Origin: Ignavibacteria bacterium UBA2360
Lineage (GTDB): Bacteria > Bacteroidota > Ignavibacteria > Tepidaquicellales > OLB5
NCBI GenBank assembly: GCA_002344125.1
Contig: DDTQ01000008.1
Coordinates: forward strand, 314,305-378,304
Direction of reading: 5' to 3'
DNA length: 64,000 nucleotides
Part shown: positions 35,530-43,154 of the stretch, one piece after another
Layout: each line of letters opens with the position of its first letter
Position numbering within the stretch: position 1 is the stretch's first letter
Notes under the pieces: model-generated
Databases searched by the model: none
Told to the model about the DNA's origin: nothing
Seen by the model: only the letters and a program-made list of their open reading frames with translations
Made by a program: the position numbers and the translations under genes

Positions 35530-36450
35530 ATGAAAATTAAGAAATTTACCTGTGTAAACTGCGGTGCGCCTAAAGTGAACGAGTATAAATCACCATATAT
35601 TATGTGCGATTATTGCGGATCGTTTACTGATATTGATTATACTATGGGGCTCGATAAATGGAACGAATCAACTGTTAAAACGATGAACTACCAGGCTACT
35701 AAAATTGCGCTCATGAACAAAATTCAGGCTGCGCTGCAGCGCGGAGATAAGGAGCAGTATTACAGCCTGCAAAAAGATTTCTGGGATTACTATTACCGCA
35801 CTTTTCCTGCATATCTGCCGCCATCAATTGATGATGGTTATAAGTATAGAGATTACCTTGAAGTATGCGCGGAATCAAGCACAGAATACGGCTTTGACCC
35901 CAAGTGGCAGGAGTACGGAGTTAAGCAGCAGCAGCTGCAGAATTCATTGACGTATTACAATGACGGCACAGGAAATAAAGTTGAAAGCACTGGATTTTTC
36001 AGACTTGCTGAATTTTTTATCGGTATGACAAAAGACGGCATGCGTGTGTTTTATGAAAACCCGAAATACGCTATAATGCACGACCTTATCCCGGAGCAGG
36101 TGCATATGAAAATGAAGATGTCAATGTTCGTGCAGGTTTGGATCCCATATTTAACGGAAACTGAACAGGAGAGATTTCTGAAAATGACCGGTTTCAGTAT
36201 GCAGTATGTTGATATCGAAAGACCCGCCGGCAGAACCGGGGAGTGTGAACACTGCAAAGCTGAAATATATATACCCGAAGGATCATACAAAGTTCATTGC
36301 GAAAGCTGCCACAAGAACACAAAAGTTCAGCAGCAATTTAAATGCATGTCCTGCGGCGCGGATAATAAAGTACCCGAGTTTCCGGCTAAACCCATTGATT
36401 GCGAATTCTGCGGCGTAGAAAACAGGCTGATACAGAGATTGTTTGGGTGA
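35530..36450 (+). CDS. Double zinc-ribbon protein of unknown function
   Basis: This 306-aa protein opens with a zinc ribbon (CVNCGAPKVNEYKSPYIMCD, then YCGS) and ends with two more ribbon units (CEHCKAEIY, CESCHK, CMSCGADNK, CEFCGVENR). The middle is helical and rich in Tyr, Trp and Gln, with no catalytic motif I know. No signal or membrane segment, so probably cytoplasmic. Its last 15 codons recur as a relic at 37116-37163, after the NUDIX gene. Function unknown. Confidence 0.8.
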   Translation: MKIKKFTCVNCGAPKVNEYKSPYIMCDYCGSFTDIDYTMGLDKWNESTVKTMNYQATKIALMNKIQAALQRGDKEQYYSLQKDFWDYYYRTFPAYLPPSIDDGYKYRDYLEVCAESSTEYGFDPKWQEYGVKQQQLQNSLTYYNDGTGNKVESTGFFRLAEFFIGMTKDGMRVFYENPKYAIMHDLIPEQVHMKMKMSMFVQVWIPYLTETEQERFLKMTGFSMQYVDIERPAGRTGECEHCKAEIYIPEGSYKVHCESCHKNTKVQQQFKCMSCGADNKVPEFPAKPIDCEFCGVENRLIQRLFG

Positions 36451-36534
36451 GGAAAAAAAAGTACACGCAAAGCCGCAAAGACGCTAAGGATTATATTGTT
36501 TTGATTCTCATTCCCAAACTCCAGTTTGGAATGT
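36404..36534 (+). repeat. Direct repeat flanking the NUDIX gene, copy 1
   Basis: About 130 bp covering the last 15 codons of the zinc-ribbon gene, the ACACGCAAAGCCGCAAAGAC spacer and a TTCCCAAACT palindrome (36509-36533). It recurs at 37120-37251 with about nine tenths identity by eye. Confidence 0.85.
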
Positions 36535-36552
36535 ATAATTCAAAGTATTGAA

Positions 36553-37113
36553 ATGCGAAATTTAATAAAACAACTTATACTTTCAATTAAGCCATACGAT
36601 GATCTTGAATCTGAACAAATTATTGATATATTAAAATGGATCGATGGTGGTGAAGAAATTTTCAGAATTCAAAAACCGGCAATTCCACCAAAACATCTTG
36701 TTTCATATTTTGTAATTATTGATCCTGCTATGAGAAAAATTCTGCTTATGGATCATATCAAAGCATGTCTCTGGCTGCCATGTGGTGGACATATTGAGAA
36801 AGATGAGCATCCAAAAGCCGCAGTTGAACGGGAGATTCAAGAAGAGCTGAATATTGCTGCAGAGTACATTTATGAAAAACCTTTGTTTATTACACAAACT
36901 GTGACAGTGGGGAAAACTGCAGGACATACAGACATATCTTTGTGGTATGTACTCTCAGGAGATTCTTTGAAGAAGGTCAATTATGATCCGGGAGAATTCA
37001 AAGGATACAAATGGTTTGAATACGAAGAAATCTTAAATAGTGATGGAAAGGGTTTTGACCCGCACATGCAGAGATTTACTAAGAAATTTTTATTATCGGG
37101 TTTGCAGTATTAG
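36553..37113 (+). CDS. NUDIX hydrolase
   Basis: The Nudix box is complete: GGHIEKDEHPKAAVEREIQE followed by ELNI, which fits G-x5-E-x7-REU-x-EE-x-x-U. Family members cleave nucleoside diphosphates linked to another moiety, using Mg at the RE..EE residues. The start at 36553 (MRNLIKQL, 186 aa) is preferred over the ATG at 36526, which lies in the arm of a palindromic repeat. The gene sits between two copies of a 130-bp direct repeat carrying the 3' end of the upstream zinc-ribbon gene, suggesting local duplication or insertion. Substrate unknown. Confidence 0.88.
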   Translation: MRNLIKQLILSIKPYDDLESEQIIDILKWIDGGEEIFRIQKPAIPPKHLVSYFVIIDPAMRKILLMDHIKACLWLPCGGHIEKDEHPKAAVEREIQEELNIAAEYIYEKPLFITQTVTVGKTAGHTDISLWYVLSGDSLKKVNYDPGEFKGYKWFEYEEILNSDGKGFDPHMQRFTKKFLLSGLQY

Positions 37114-37115
37114 TA

Positions 37116-37163
37116 TGTAAATTCTGCGGTGTTGAAAACAGACTGATACAGAGATTGTTTGGG
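37116..37163 (+). pseudogene. Relic of zinc-ribbon gene 3' end
   Basis: This reads CKFCGVENRLIQRLFG then stop, against CEFCGVENRLIQRLFG at the end of the intact gene at 35530. Most nucleotide differences are silent. It has no start and is not a gene on its own. Confidence 0.75.
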
Positions 37164-37251
37164 TGAGGAAAAATAAGTACACGCAAAGCCGCAAAGACGC
37201 TAAGGATTATATTTGTTAAATTCTCATTCCCAAACTCCAGTTTGGGAATGT
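37120..37251 (+). repeat. Direct repeat flanking the NUDIX gene, copy 2
   Basis: Second copy of the 36404-36534 repeat. It carries the same gene tail, the ACACGCAAAGCCGCAAAGAC spacer and a perfect palindrome (37225-37250, arms CATTCCCAAACT). Confidence 0.85.
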
Positions 37252-37271
37252 TAAAGAATAAATTTATGTAG

Positions 37272-37312
37272 CCCGAAATGCCGTTTCGGGCAGTCGATTC
37301 AGCGATTCGACT
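37272..37312. repeat. Two adjacent short palindromes
   Basis: CCCGAAA/TTTCGGG (37272-37290) is followed by AGTCGATTC-agc-GATTCGACT (37292-37312). The second is one of at least four copies of a GTCGAATC-agc-GATTCGAC family in this window (also 39075, 44692, 45295). It touches the stop codon of the aldehyde dehydrogenase gene. Confidence 0.7.
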
Positions 37313-38733
37313 TACATCACCAATATCTTCTCTTCAGTCATTTCATTTATCGCATAGCGCACGCCTTCGCGTGTGTTACCGGAGTCCTTAACGCCGCCGT
37401 AAGGCATCGCGTCCATTCTGTATGCAGAAGCTTCGTTTACAATCACTCCGCCTGTGTGAATATTATTATACGCGTACATAATTGCCTTCATATCATTTGT
37501 AAACACACCTGCCTGTAAGCCAAAACGTGAATCGTTAACCTTTTCCACAGCCTCTTCAATGTTATTTACAGCTTCAATAGTAATTACCGGAGCAAAAACC
37601 TCTGCACATTTAACATTAACATTATCAGGTGCGTTCTCTATCACAGTCGGTTCAAGTACAGCTCCGCTGCGATTGCCGCCGCAAAGTATCTTTGCGCCGG
37701 CGGCTTCTGCTTCGTTGACCCATTTTTCGGCGCGAATTGCTTCTTCCTCGGTAATCATAGGTCCCGTTATTGTATTTTCATCGTAGGGATCGCCATACTT
37801 AACATTTTTTGCCGCTTCAGTAATTTTAGTGCGAAAGGTATCATAAATATCTTTTTGGACATAAACGCGCTGTACGGATATACAGCTTTGTCCGGCTTGT
37901 GAAAATCCACCAATTGTAATTTTGGTTACCGCGGAATCAATATCAGCATCCCTGTTCACAATTACTCCTGCATTTCCGCCAAGCTCCAGTGAAACTTTTT
38001 GCCTGTCTGATTTCTTCTTAATTCTCCAGCCAACATCACCTGAGCCTGTGAAACTTATAAGCTTGATCCGGCTATCGGCAATATGTTTATCTAACTTACT
38101 GCCTGATATTGGCAGCACATTTACCGGGATTGATGTTATGCCAAGCTCTTTACAGGCTTGGTGAACTATTTTACCCAGAGTGATGGCGGTTAACATTGAG
38201 CTTGATGCGGGTTTTATCATTATTACATTGCCACTTGCGAGTGCGGGTGATATTTTATGAGCTACAAGATTGATCGGGAAGTTCCACGGAGTAATTCCGA
38301 GTATTAATCCAACCGGAAACCTGCGAACAATCCCTGTTTTATCTTCTGAACCGGGAAGCAGGTCCATTGGCAACACCTCGCCGTGAATGCGTGAGCATTC
38401 TTCCGCGCCAAGTCTGAATGTAAAAATTGCGCGGTCAACTTCGATAAGCGAAAACTTTATCGGCTTTCCGGTTTCATCAGTAATTAGTTTTGCTAACTCG
38501 CTTTTTTGTGATTTGATCCGGGCAGATAAGTTATACAGTATTTCCTGCTTTTTGTATGTTGGCAGGTTTGCGTAATCTTTTGCAATTGATGTAAGGTATT
38601 CCGCTGAAGTGCTGAATTCAGTTTCCCCGGCAATGTAAACTTCACCAACGGTTTTATTTGTATATGGATTTACAACGGGTTTAACTTTATTGGTTGAAAT
38701 GAATTCACCGCCAATTAATATTTTTTCAGGCAT
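37312..38733 (-). CDS. NAD(P)-dependent aldehyde dehydrogenase
   Basis: This 473-aa ALDH-superfamily protein oxidises an aldehyde to the carboxylate. It has the oxyanion Asn in ITPWNFPINLVAHK, cofactor-site FTGSGDVGWRIK, general-base Glu in LELGGNAGVIV (about residue 249) and catalytic Cys in GQSCISVQRV (about 282). The GQSCISVQRV form is shared by lactaldehyde, phosphonoacetaldehyde and GAPN-like subgroups, so the substrate is not fixed. It is monocistronic on the minus strand, with palindromic repeats on both sides. Confidence 0.93.
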   Translation of the reverse strand: MPEKILIGGEFISTNKVKPVVNPYTNKTVGEVYIAGETEFSTSAEYLTSIAKDYANLPTYKKQEILYNLSARIKSQKSELAKLITDETGKPIKFSLIEVDRAIFTFRLGAEECSRIHGEVLPMDLLPGSEDKTGIVRRFPVGLILGITPWNFPINLVAHKISPALASGNVIMIKPASSSMLTAITLGKIVHQACKELGITSIPVNVLPISGSKLDKHIADSRIKLISFTGSGDVGWRIKKKSDRQKVSLELGGNAGVIVNRDADIDSAVTKITIGGFSQAGQSCISVQRVYVQKDIYDTFRTKITEAAKNVKYGDPYDENTITGPMITEEEAIRAEKWVNEAEAAGAKILCGGNRSGAVLEPTVIENAPDNVNVKCAEVFAPVITIEAVNNIEEAVEKVNDSRFGLQAGVFTNDMKAIMYAYNNIHTGGVIVNEASAYRMDAMPYGGVKDSGNTREGVRYAINEMTEEKILVM

Positions 38734-39112
38734 AAAGTAATCTTTTTTATATTAATACTCTGATTCCCAAACTCCAGTTTGGGAATCAATAAACAAAGTT
38801 AATGAAATATGAAGAGGGTTAAAATGAAAAATGTGGAAAAATGTTCCAAATCGGAGTTTGCCCAAAAGACTTTTCGGGAGGATAAAGGTCAAAGAAGTTT
38901 CCCAAACTGGAGTTTGGGAAACAGGGTAAAGGGTTAAAAGAGAATTATTTATTATTATCTCGTGCCGCGAATAGAAATTTCGTAAATCAAAGAAGCTGAT
39001 TGATCTTAAGTGAAACTAACTGTTATAGAAACTATTTTCGTGGCACGAGTATTTTTACTTTTTCTTAAGCTGAAGTTGAATCAGCGATTCGACATACAGT
39101 AGTACATAAAAA
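38734..39112. repeat. Gene-free stretch filled with palindromic elements
   Basis: No gene is seen. It holds palindromes at 38761-38788 (arms TGATTCCCAAACT), 38897-38922 (arms GTTTCCCAAACT) and 39075-39093 (GTTGAATC/GATTCGAC). It also holds a longer hairpin element, 38959-39049, with imperfect arms beginning CTCGTGCC and ending GGCACGAG. The promoter of the aldehyde dehydrogenase should lie near 38734-38800. Confidence 0.7.
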
Positions 39113-39140
39113 AAGAGTGACTGAATATTCAGTCACTCTT
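39113..39140 (-). terminator. Terminator of the Cys-rich HMA-like gene
   Basis: Perfect 14-bp arms (AAGAGTGACTGAAT and its complement). On the minus strand it is followed by a run of seven T, about 55 bp after the stop at 39196. Confidence 0.8.
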
Positions 39141-39195
39141 AAAACTTGAAAAGATCCTTCTCTCCTGCCTTCGGCAGTCGCTCAGGATATATTAA

Positions 39196-39759
39196 TTACA
39201 GCTGTTTTGAATCGCTTGATTTTTTGTTTTTGCTTGGGCATTCTTTGCTGTTATCGCCGGAATTTTTTCCGTCTTTATCGCAGCCTGATTTGCCTGAGCA
39301 ATCCATGTTCTTTTCTTTCAGTGATGCAGCAATATTCTCTTCGGTGGTTTCACCGGCTGCGTACATTATTGTGACATTTGTCATTTTTGAAACATTGCAG
39401 GTTGAACCGAAATTAACTTCTTTAACGCCTGCTATGCTTAAAATGTTTTTCTGCAGGTCCGCTTTTGAATCATCGCATGTAACTTTATCTGTTACGAACT
39501 GGTAGCTTGAAAACTCGCCGCCTGCTTTGATTTTATTCTTATCGTCGCATTTTGATTTATCACAGCCGGTTTTATCTCCGGAAGATTCGATTGCCGCTGT
39601 TTTATCACAGCCTGATTTATCGCCTGCGCTTGTTGTGCATTCTTTGCTGCAATCCTTACCGTCTTTATCGTTAGCTATCAAATAAGACTGGTTAAGATAT
39701 AAAAAGCCAAAAGCAAAGATAATTACTAATGCCGCTGCTCCAAGAAATTTTTTATTCAT
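39196..39759 (-). CDS. Membrane-anchored Cys-rich HMA-like protein
   Basis: This 187-aa protein has an N-terminal hydrophobic segment (FLGAAALVIIFAFGFLYL) as signal or anchor. A Cys/Lys/Asp-rich linker follows, with repeated DKSGCDK/DKTGCDK units. The next domain, residues about 85-150 (YQFVTDKVTCDDSKADLQKN and VKEVNFGSTCNVSKMTNVTI), resembles a heavy-metal-associated (HMA) fold in which the usual CxxC is not evident. The C-terminus is again Cys-rich (CSGKSGCDKDGK). It is likely extracytoplasmic and may bind metal such as copper or mercury through its Cys pairs. No transporter gene is adjacent. Confidence 0.65.
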   Translation of the reverse strand: MNKKFLGAAALVIIFAFGFLYLNQSYLIANDKDGKDCSKECTTSAGDKSGCDKTAAIESSGDKTGCDKSKCDDKNKIKAGGEFSSYQFVTDKVTCDDSKADLQKNILSIAGVKEVNFGSTCNVSKMTNVTIMYAAGETTEENIAASLKEKNMDCSGKSGCDKDGKNSGDNSKECPSKNKKSSDSKQL

Positions 39760-39962
39760 AGCTTTAAAATATTTAGGTTTTTAATGGATTATTTTAGGCA
39801 AAGATAGAGATTTTTTACTGCTAATCCAATAGCCTTTGTGCAACAAATTTCATAAGTACAGTTAAAACCTAATCTTAATCATATTATTTAAACGCTATTT
39901 TAGCTATTTTTGTTATGAAAATTTATGAACTATACCCATAAGATCAAAGAAGGTAAGTTATT

Positions 39963-41543
39963 ATGAAAGAATTCAAAAACAGAAAAGAAAAATTCCTTAC
40001 TGATTCAGGCATTGAGATCCCTGCATTCATAAAAGAGGATTCAGAAAAGTATAAAACCAAGTTAGGCAACCCAGGCTCATTCCCCTTTACACGGGGTGTG
40101 CATGAACAAATGTACCGCAGCAGATTCTGGACTATGAGGCAATATGCGGGTTTCGGTTCCGCTGAAGAATCTAATAAACGATACAAATTTCTGCTGGAGC
40201 AGGGCACTACAGGATTAAGTATCGCGTTCGATCTGCCGACGCAAATTGGCTACGATAGTGATGAAGCTATAGCCGAAGGTGAAATTGGAAAAGTAGGCGT
40301 TGCCATTGATACTCTGAAAGATATGGAAATACTCTTTGATGGAATAACACTTGATAAAATTACCACATCAATGACGATCAACGCGACAGCAGCTGTGCTG
40401 CTTTGTATGTATGTCGCGATAGCCAAAAAACAGGGGGCTGATCTTAAAAAGATAAGCGGTACAATACAGAACGATGTACTTAAAGAATATATTGCACGAG
40501 GTACGTATATATATCCTCCCAAACACTCAATGAGGCTTATTACCGATATATTCGCATGGTGCAATGAAAATCTTCCGAGCTGGAATACAATTTCCATCAG
40601 CGGCTACCATATCCGCGAAGCGGGCAGCAATGCCGTGCAGGAAGTAGCCTTCACAATTGCAGATGCGATAGCTTACATAGAAGCTGCGGTTAAAGCCGGA
40701 CTGGATGTCGATAAATTCGCTTCAAGGCTTTCTTTCTTCTTTAACGGACAGATAAACCTGCTTGAAGAAGTAGCCAAATACCGCGCGGCAAGAAGGATTT
40801 ACAGCAAGATCATGAAGGAACGCTTCAATGCAAAAAGTGAAAAAAGCATGATGCTGCGGTTCCATTGCCAAACAGCAGGGTCATCGCTTACAGCGCAGCA
40901 GGTTGAAAACAATGTTATCCGGACAACCATTGAAGCAATGGCAGCCGTTCTTGGGGGATGCCAATCCTTACACACAAACTCCAAAGATGAAGCACTTGCG
41001 CTTCCGACCGAAGATTCCGTTACAACAGCTTTAAGGACTCAGCAGGTTATTGCTTACGAAAGCGGCGTTGCAGATACTGTTGACCCGTTTGCAGGTTCAT
41101 ATTATATAGAGTATCTTACAGATCAGATAGAAAAAGGCGCATGGGATTACCTTAACAAAATAGATGAATTGGGCGGGGCAGTTAAATGCATTGAACTTAA
41201 TTACCAGCAGGATGAAATTGCGAACAGCGCGTATGAATTTGAGAAAGAAATTGAATCAGGTGAGCGGGTAATTGTTGGTGTGAATAAGTTTGTAGATGAA
41301 GATCACCCTGAAAAACTTGACCTGATGCATATTGATGAAGCTATAGGGAAAGAACAGATAGCCAAGCTGAAAAAAGTTAAGGCAGAAAGAGATAATGATA
41401 CAGTTAAGCGCGATCTTGATGCGTTGAAAAAAGCAGCCGAAGGAAATGATAACATGCTGCCGTATATTCTGAAATGTGTTGAAAGTTATTGTTCAATTGG
41501 CGAAATTTCCAATACGCTTCGCGGAGTTTGGGGCGAGTATTAG
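39963..41543 (+). CDS. Methylmalonyl-CoA mutase-type large subunit (catalytic, no B12 domain)
   Basis: This 526-aa protein is the acyl-CoA mutase TIM-barrel subunit: FTRGVHEQMYRSRFWTMRQY followed by AGFG, then QGTTGLSIAFDLPTQIGYDS, SISGYHIREAGSNAVQE and LRFHCQTAGSSLTAQQ. The Tyr in MRQYAGF matches methylmalonyl-CoA mutase rather than isobutyryl-CoA mutase, which usually has Phe there. The C-terminal B12-binding domain (DxHxxG) is absent, so a separate small subunit must be encoded elsewhere, as in archaeal-type and many bacterial two-part enzymes. It isomerises (R)-methylmalonyl-CoA and succinyl-CoA. Two SDR genes and a PLD-like gene follow closely. Confidence 0.9.
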   Translation: MKEFKNRKEKFLTDSGIEIPAFIKEDSEKYKTKLGNPGSFPFTRGVHEQMYRSRFWTMRQYAGFGSAEESNKRYKFLLEQGTTGLSIAFDLPTQIGYDSDEAIAEGEIGKVGVAIDTLKDMEILFDGITLDKITTSMTINATAAVLLCMYVAIAKKQGADLKKISGTIQNDVLKEYIARGTYIYPPKHSMRLITDIFAWCNENLPSWNTISISGYHIREAGSNAVQEVAFTIADAIAYIEAAVKAGLDVDKFASRLSFFFNGQINLLEEVAKYRAARRIYSKIMKERFNAKSEKSMMLRFHCQTAGSSLTAQQVENNVIRTTIEAMAAVLGGCQSLHTNSKDEALALPTEDSVTTALRTQQVIAYESGVADTVDPFAGSYYIEYLTDQIEKGAWDYLNKIDELGGAVKCIELNYQQDEIANSAYEFEKEIESGERVIVGVNKFVDEDHPEKLDLMHIDEAIGKEQIAKLKKVKAERDNDTVKRDLDALKKAAEGNDNMLPYILKCVESYCSIGEISNTLRGVWGEY

Positions 41544-41579
41544 GATCCTAAAGCAATAAGTTGAACTAAACCATAATTT

Positions 41580-42287
41580 ATGAACCGGGTAGTATGGATA
41601 ACAGGCGCTTCAACCGGAATTGGGTTTGAGCTTGCCAAAGTATTTGCCAAATCAGGTTATATTATTGTTGCTACGGCCAGAAGAAAATCAAGGCTTGTAA
41701 GCCTTGTAAACGAAATTCGTTTTGCTGGACATGAAGCTTACGCCTTTGTTTGCGATGTCCGCTCAGAACGGAGTATCATTAGTACCAAGAAAAAAATACT
41801 AGAAAAGTGCGGTACTATTGATATACTAATCAATAATGCCTCAATAACTGCGTTTAAATCCTTTATTGATACCAAACCGCCGGAATTTGACGATATCATT
41901 GAAACCAACCTTCGGGGCAGCTATCTTATGGCGCGTACGGTATTGCCTATGATGATAAAGAAAAAGCGCGGACATATCATAAATATATTATCTGTGGCGG
42001 CTCACACTGTATTTACCAACAGCTCCGCTTACGCGGCTTCCAAAGCGGGAATGCTTGCGATGTTCAATGGTTTAAGGGCAGAGGTAAGGAAGTTCAATAT
42101 TAAGGTATCCAATATTATGCCGGGGGCTACCGATACCCCGATGTGGAGCCCAGCTGTAAGACAGAAATCAGCAAACAGAATGATGACACCGCGCGAAGTT
42201 GCTGATATTACTTTCGCAGTCGCAAACCAGCCAAAAAAGGTTGTGATTGAAGATGTTATTATTAAGCCAATAAAAGGGGATTTGTGA
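41580..42287 (+). CDS. Short-chain dehydrogenase/reductase
   Basis: This 235-aa SDR has the cofactor motif ITGASTGIGFE at residue 6, an Arg-rich segment after strand 2 (ATARRKSRL) suggesting NADP(H), the INNASI motif, catalytic Ser in NILSVAAHT and YxxxK in YAASKAGML. It lies 36 bp after the mutase gene, probably in the same transcript. The substrate is unknown. A second SDR lies about 140 bp downstream, beyond a pair of palindromes. Confidence 0.92.
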   Translation: MNRVVWITGASTGIGFELAKVFAKSGYIIVATARRKSRLVSLVNEIRFAGHEAYAFVCDVRSERSIISTKKKILEKCGTIDILINNASITAFKSFIDTKPPEFDDIIETNLRGSYLMARTVLPMMIKKKRGHIINILSVAAHTVFTNSSAYAASKAGMLAMFNGLRAEVRKFNIKVSNIMPGATDTPMWSPAVRQKSANRMMTPREVADITFAVANQPKKVVIEDVIIKPIKGDL

Positions 42288-42358
42288 TAAAATAGAAATC
42301 CACTTATTGTTGAATGAAGAGTATGGACTTCATTAAATTTTATTTAGAGGATATAGTA

Positions 42359-42408
42359 GCACAGACATTCTTGTCTGTGCTTTATTTTGACAGACAGGAA
42401 TGTCTGTC
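42359..42408. repeat. Pair of short palindromic elements
   Basis: GCACAGAC-attctt-GTCTGTGC (42359-42380) is followed by GACAGACA-ggaa-TGTCTGTC (42389-42408). The arms of the two are related (CAGAC/GTCTG). The ATG at 42387 lies just before the second palindrome. Confidence 0.75.
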
Positions 42409-42428
42409 CCACCATCCAAAACCAGAAA

Positions 42429-43154
42429 ATGAAACTACTAAACAGAATAGCTGTAATTACCGGAGCAGGTAAAGGTATCGGCAAAACAACAGCTGAGCTG
42501 TTCCTGAAAGAAGGAGCCAAGGTTGTGCTTACTTCCAGGAATAAAAGTGACCTTGAACAGTTCATCGCCGGTAATGAAAGCAAAAAAGATAATATCACAA
42601 TTATTGCCGGAGATATTTCAAAGGAAGAAACCATACAGAATGTAATTGATGAAACTATTGGTAAATATGGTAAGGCAGATATTCTGGTGAATAATGCCGG
42701 GTTTGGGATATTTGACAATATGGTTGATTCCAAAACCGAAGACTTTGATACAGTATTCAATACAAATGTACGCGCATTGTACCTTATTACAAAAGGATTT
42801 CTCCCGCACATGATAAAAGAACATTCCGGCACTATAATTAATATCGCATCCGTTGCAGGTAAACAGGGATTCGCTACCGGCGCAATCTATTGCGCAAGTA
42901 AGCATGCGGTAATGGGAATTAGCCGCGCGTTGATGCTTGAAGTAAGGCAGTATAACATTAGAGTCTGTGCAATTTGCCCGGGAAGTGTCGCCACAGATTT
43001 CTTCAGGACAGATTCTCAAACTACGCTTTCTTCCAGTAAGGAATCAGTGCTTCAGGCTGAGGAAATTGCCGAAACCATTCTTCTGGCAGCTTCACTGCCG
43101 GAAAATGCTCTGATAGGTGAAATTGAGATAAGACCTACAAATCCAAGGAAATGA
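42429..43154 (+). CDS. Short-chain dehydrogenase/reductase
   Basis: This SDR (241 aa from ATG 42429, MKLLNRIAVITG) has the cofactor motif ITGAGKGIGKTT, VNNAGFG, catalytic Ser in NIASVAGKQG and YxxxK in YCASKHAVM. The in-frame ATG at 42387 would add 14 residues translated from a palindromic repeat and is rejected. TSRNKSD after strand 2 suggests NADP(H). The stop overlaps the next ATG by 4 nt (ATGA). Confidence 0.93.
   Translation: MKLLNRIAVITGAGKGIGKTTAELFLKEGAKVVLTSRNKSDLEQFIAGNESKKDNITIIAGDISKEETIQNVIDETIGKYGKADILVNNAGFGIFDNMVDSKTEDFDTVFNTNVRALYLITKGFLPHMIKEHSGTIINIASVAGKQGFATGAIYCASKHAVMGISRALMLEVRQYNIRVCAICPGSVATDFFRTDSQTTLSSSKESVLQAEEIAETILLAASLPENALIGEIEIRPTNPRK

Noticed and set aside
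36526..36552. Upstream ATG of the NUDIX gene
   Set aside because: It lies in the arm of a TTCCCAAACT palindrome that recurs elsewhere; ATG 36553 is more plausible.
36509..38922. Regularly recurring TTCCCAAACT palindromes as a CRISPR array
   Set aside because: Spacing is irregular (hundreds of bp to kb), genes lie between copies, and no cas genes are present.
42387..42428. Upstream ATG of the second SDR
   Set aside because: The added 14 residues are translation of a palindromic repeat; the family start fits ATG 42429.
42344..42832. 162-aa minus-strand frame
   Set aside because: Antisense to an SDR gene with complete catalytic motifs.
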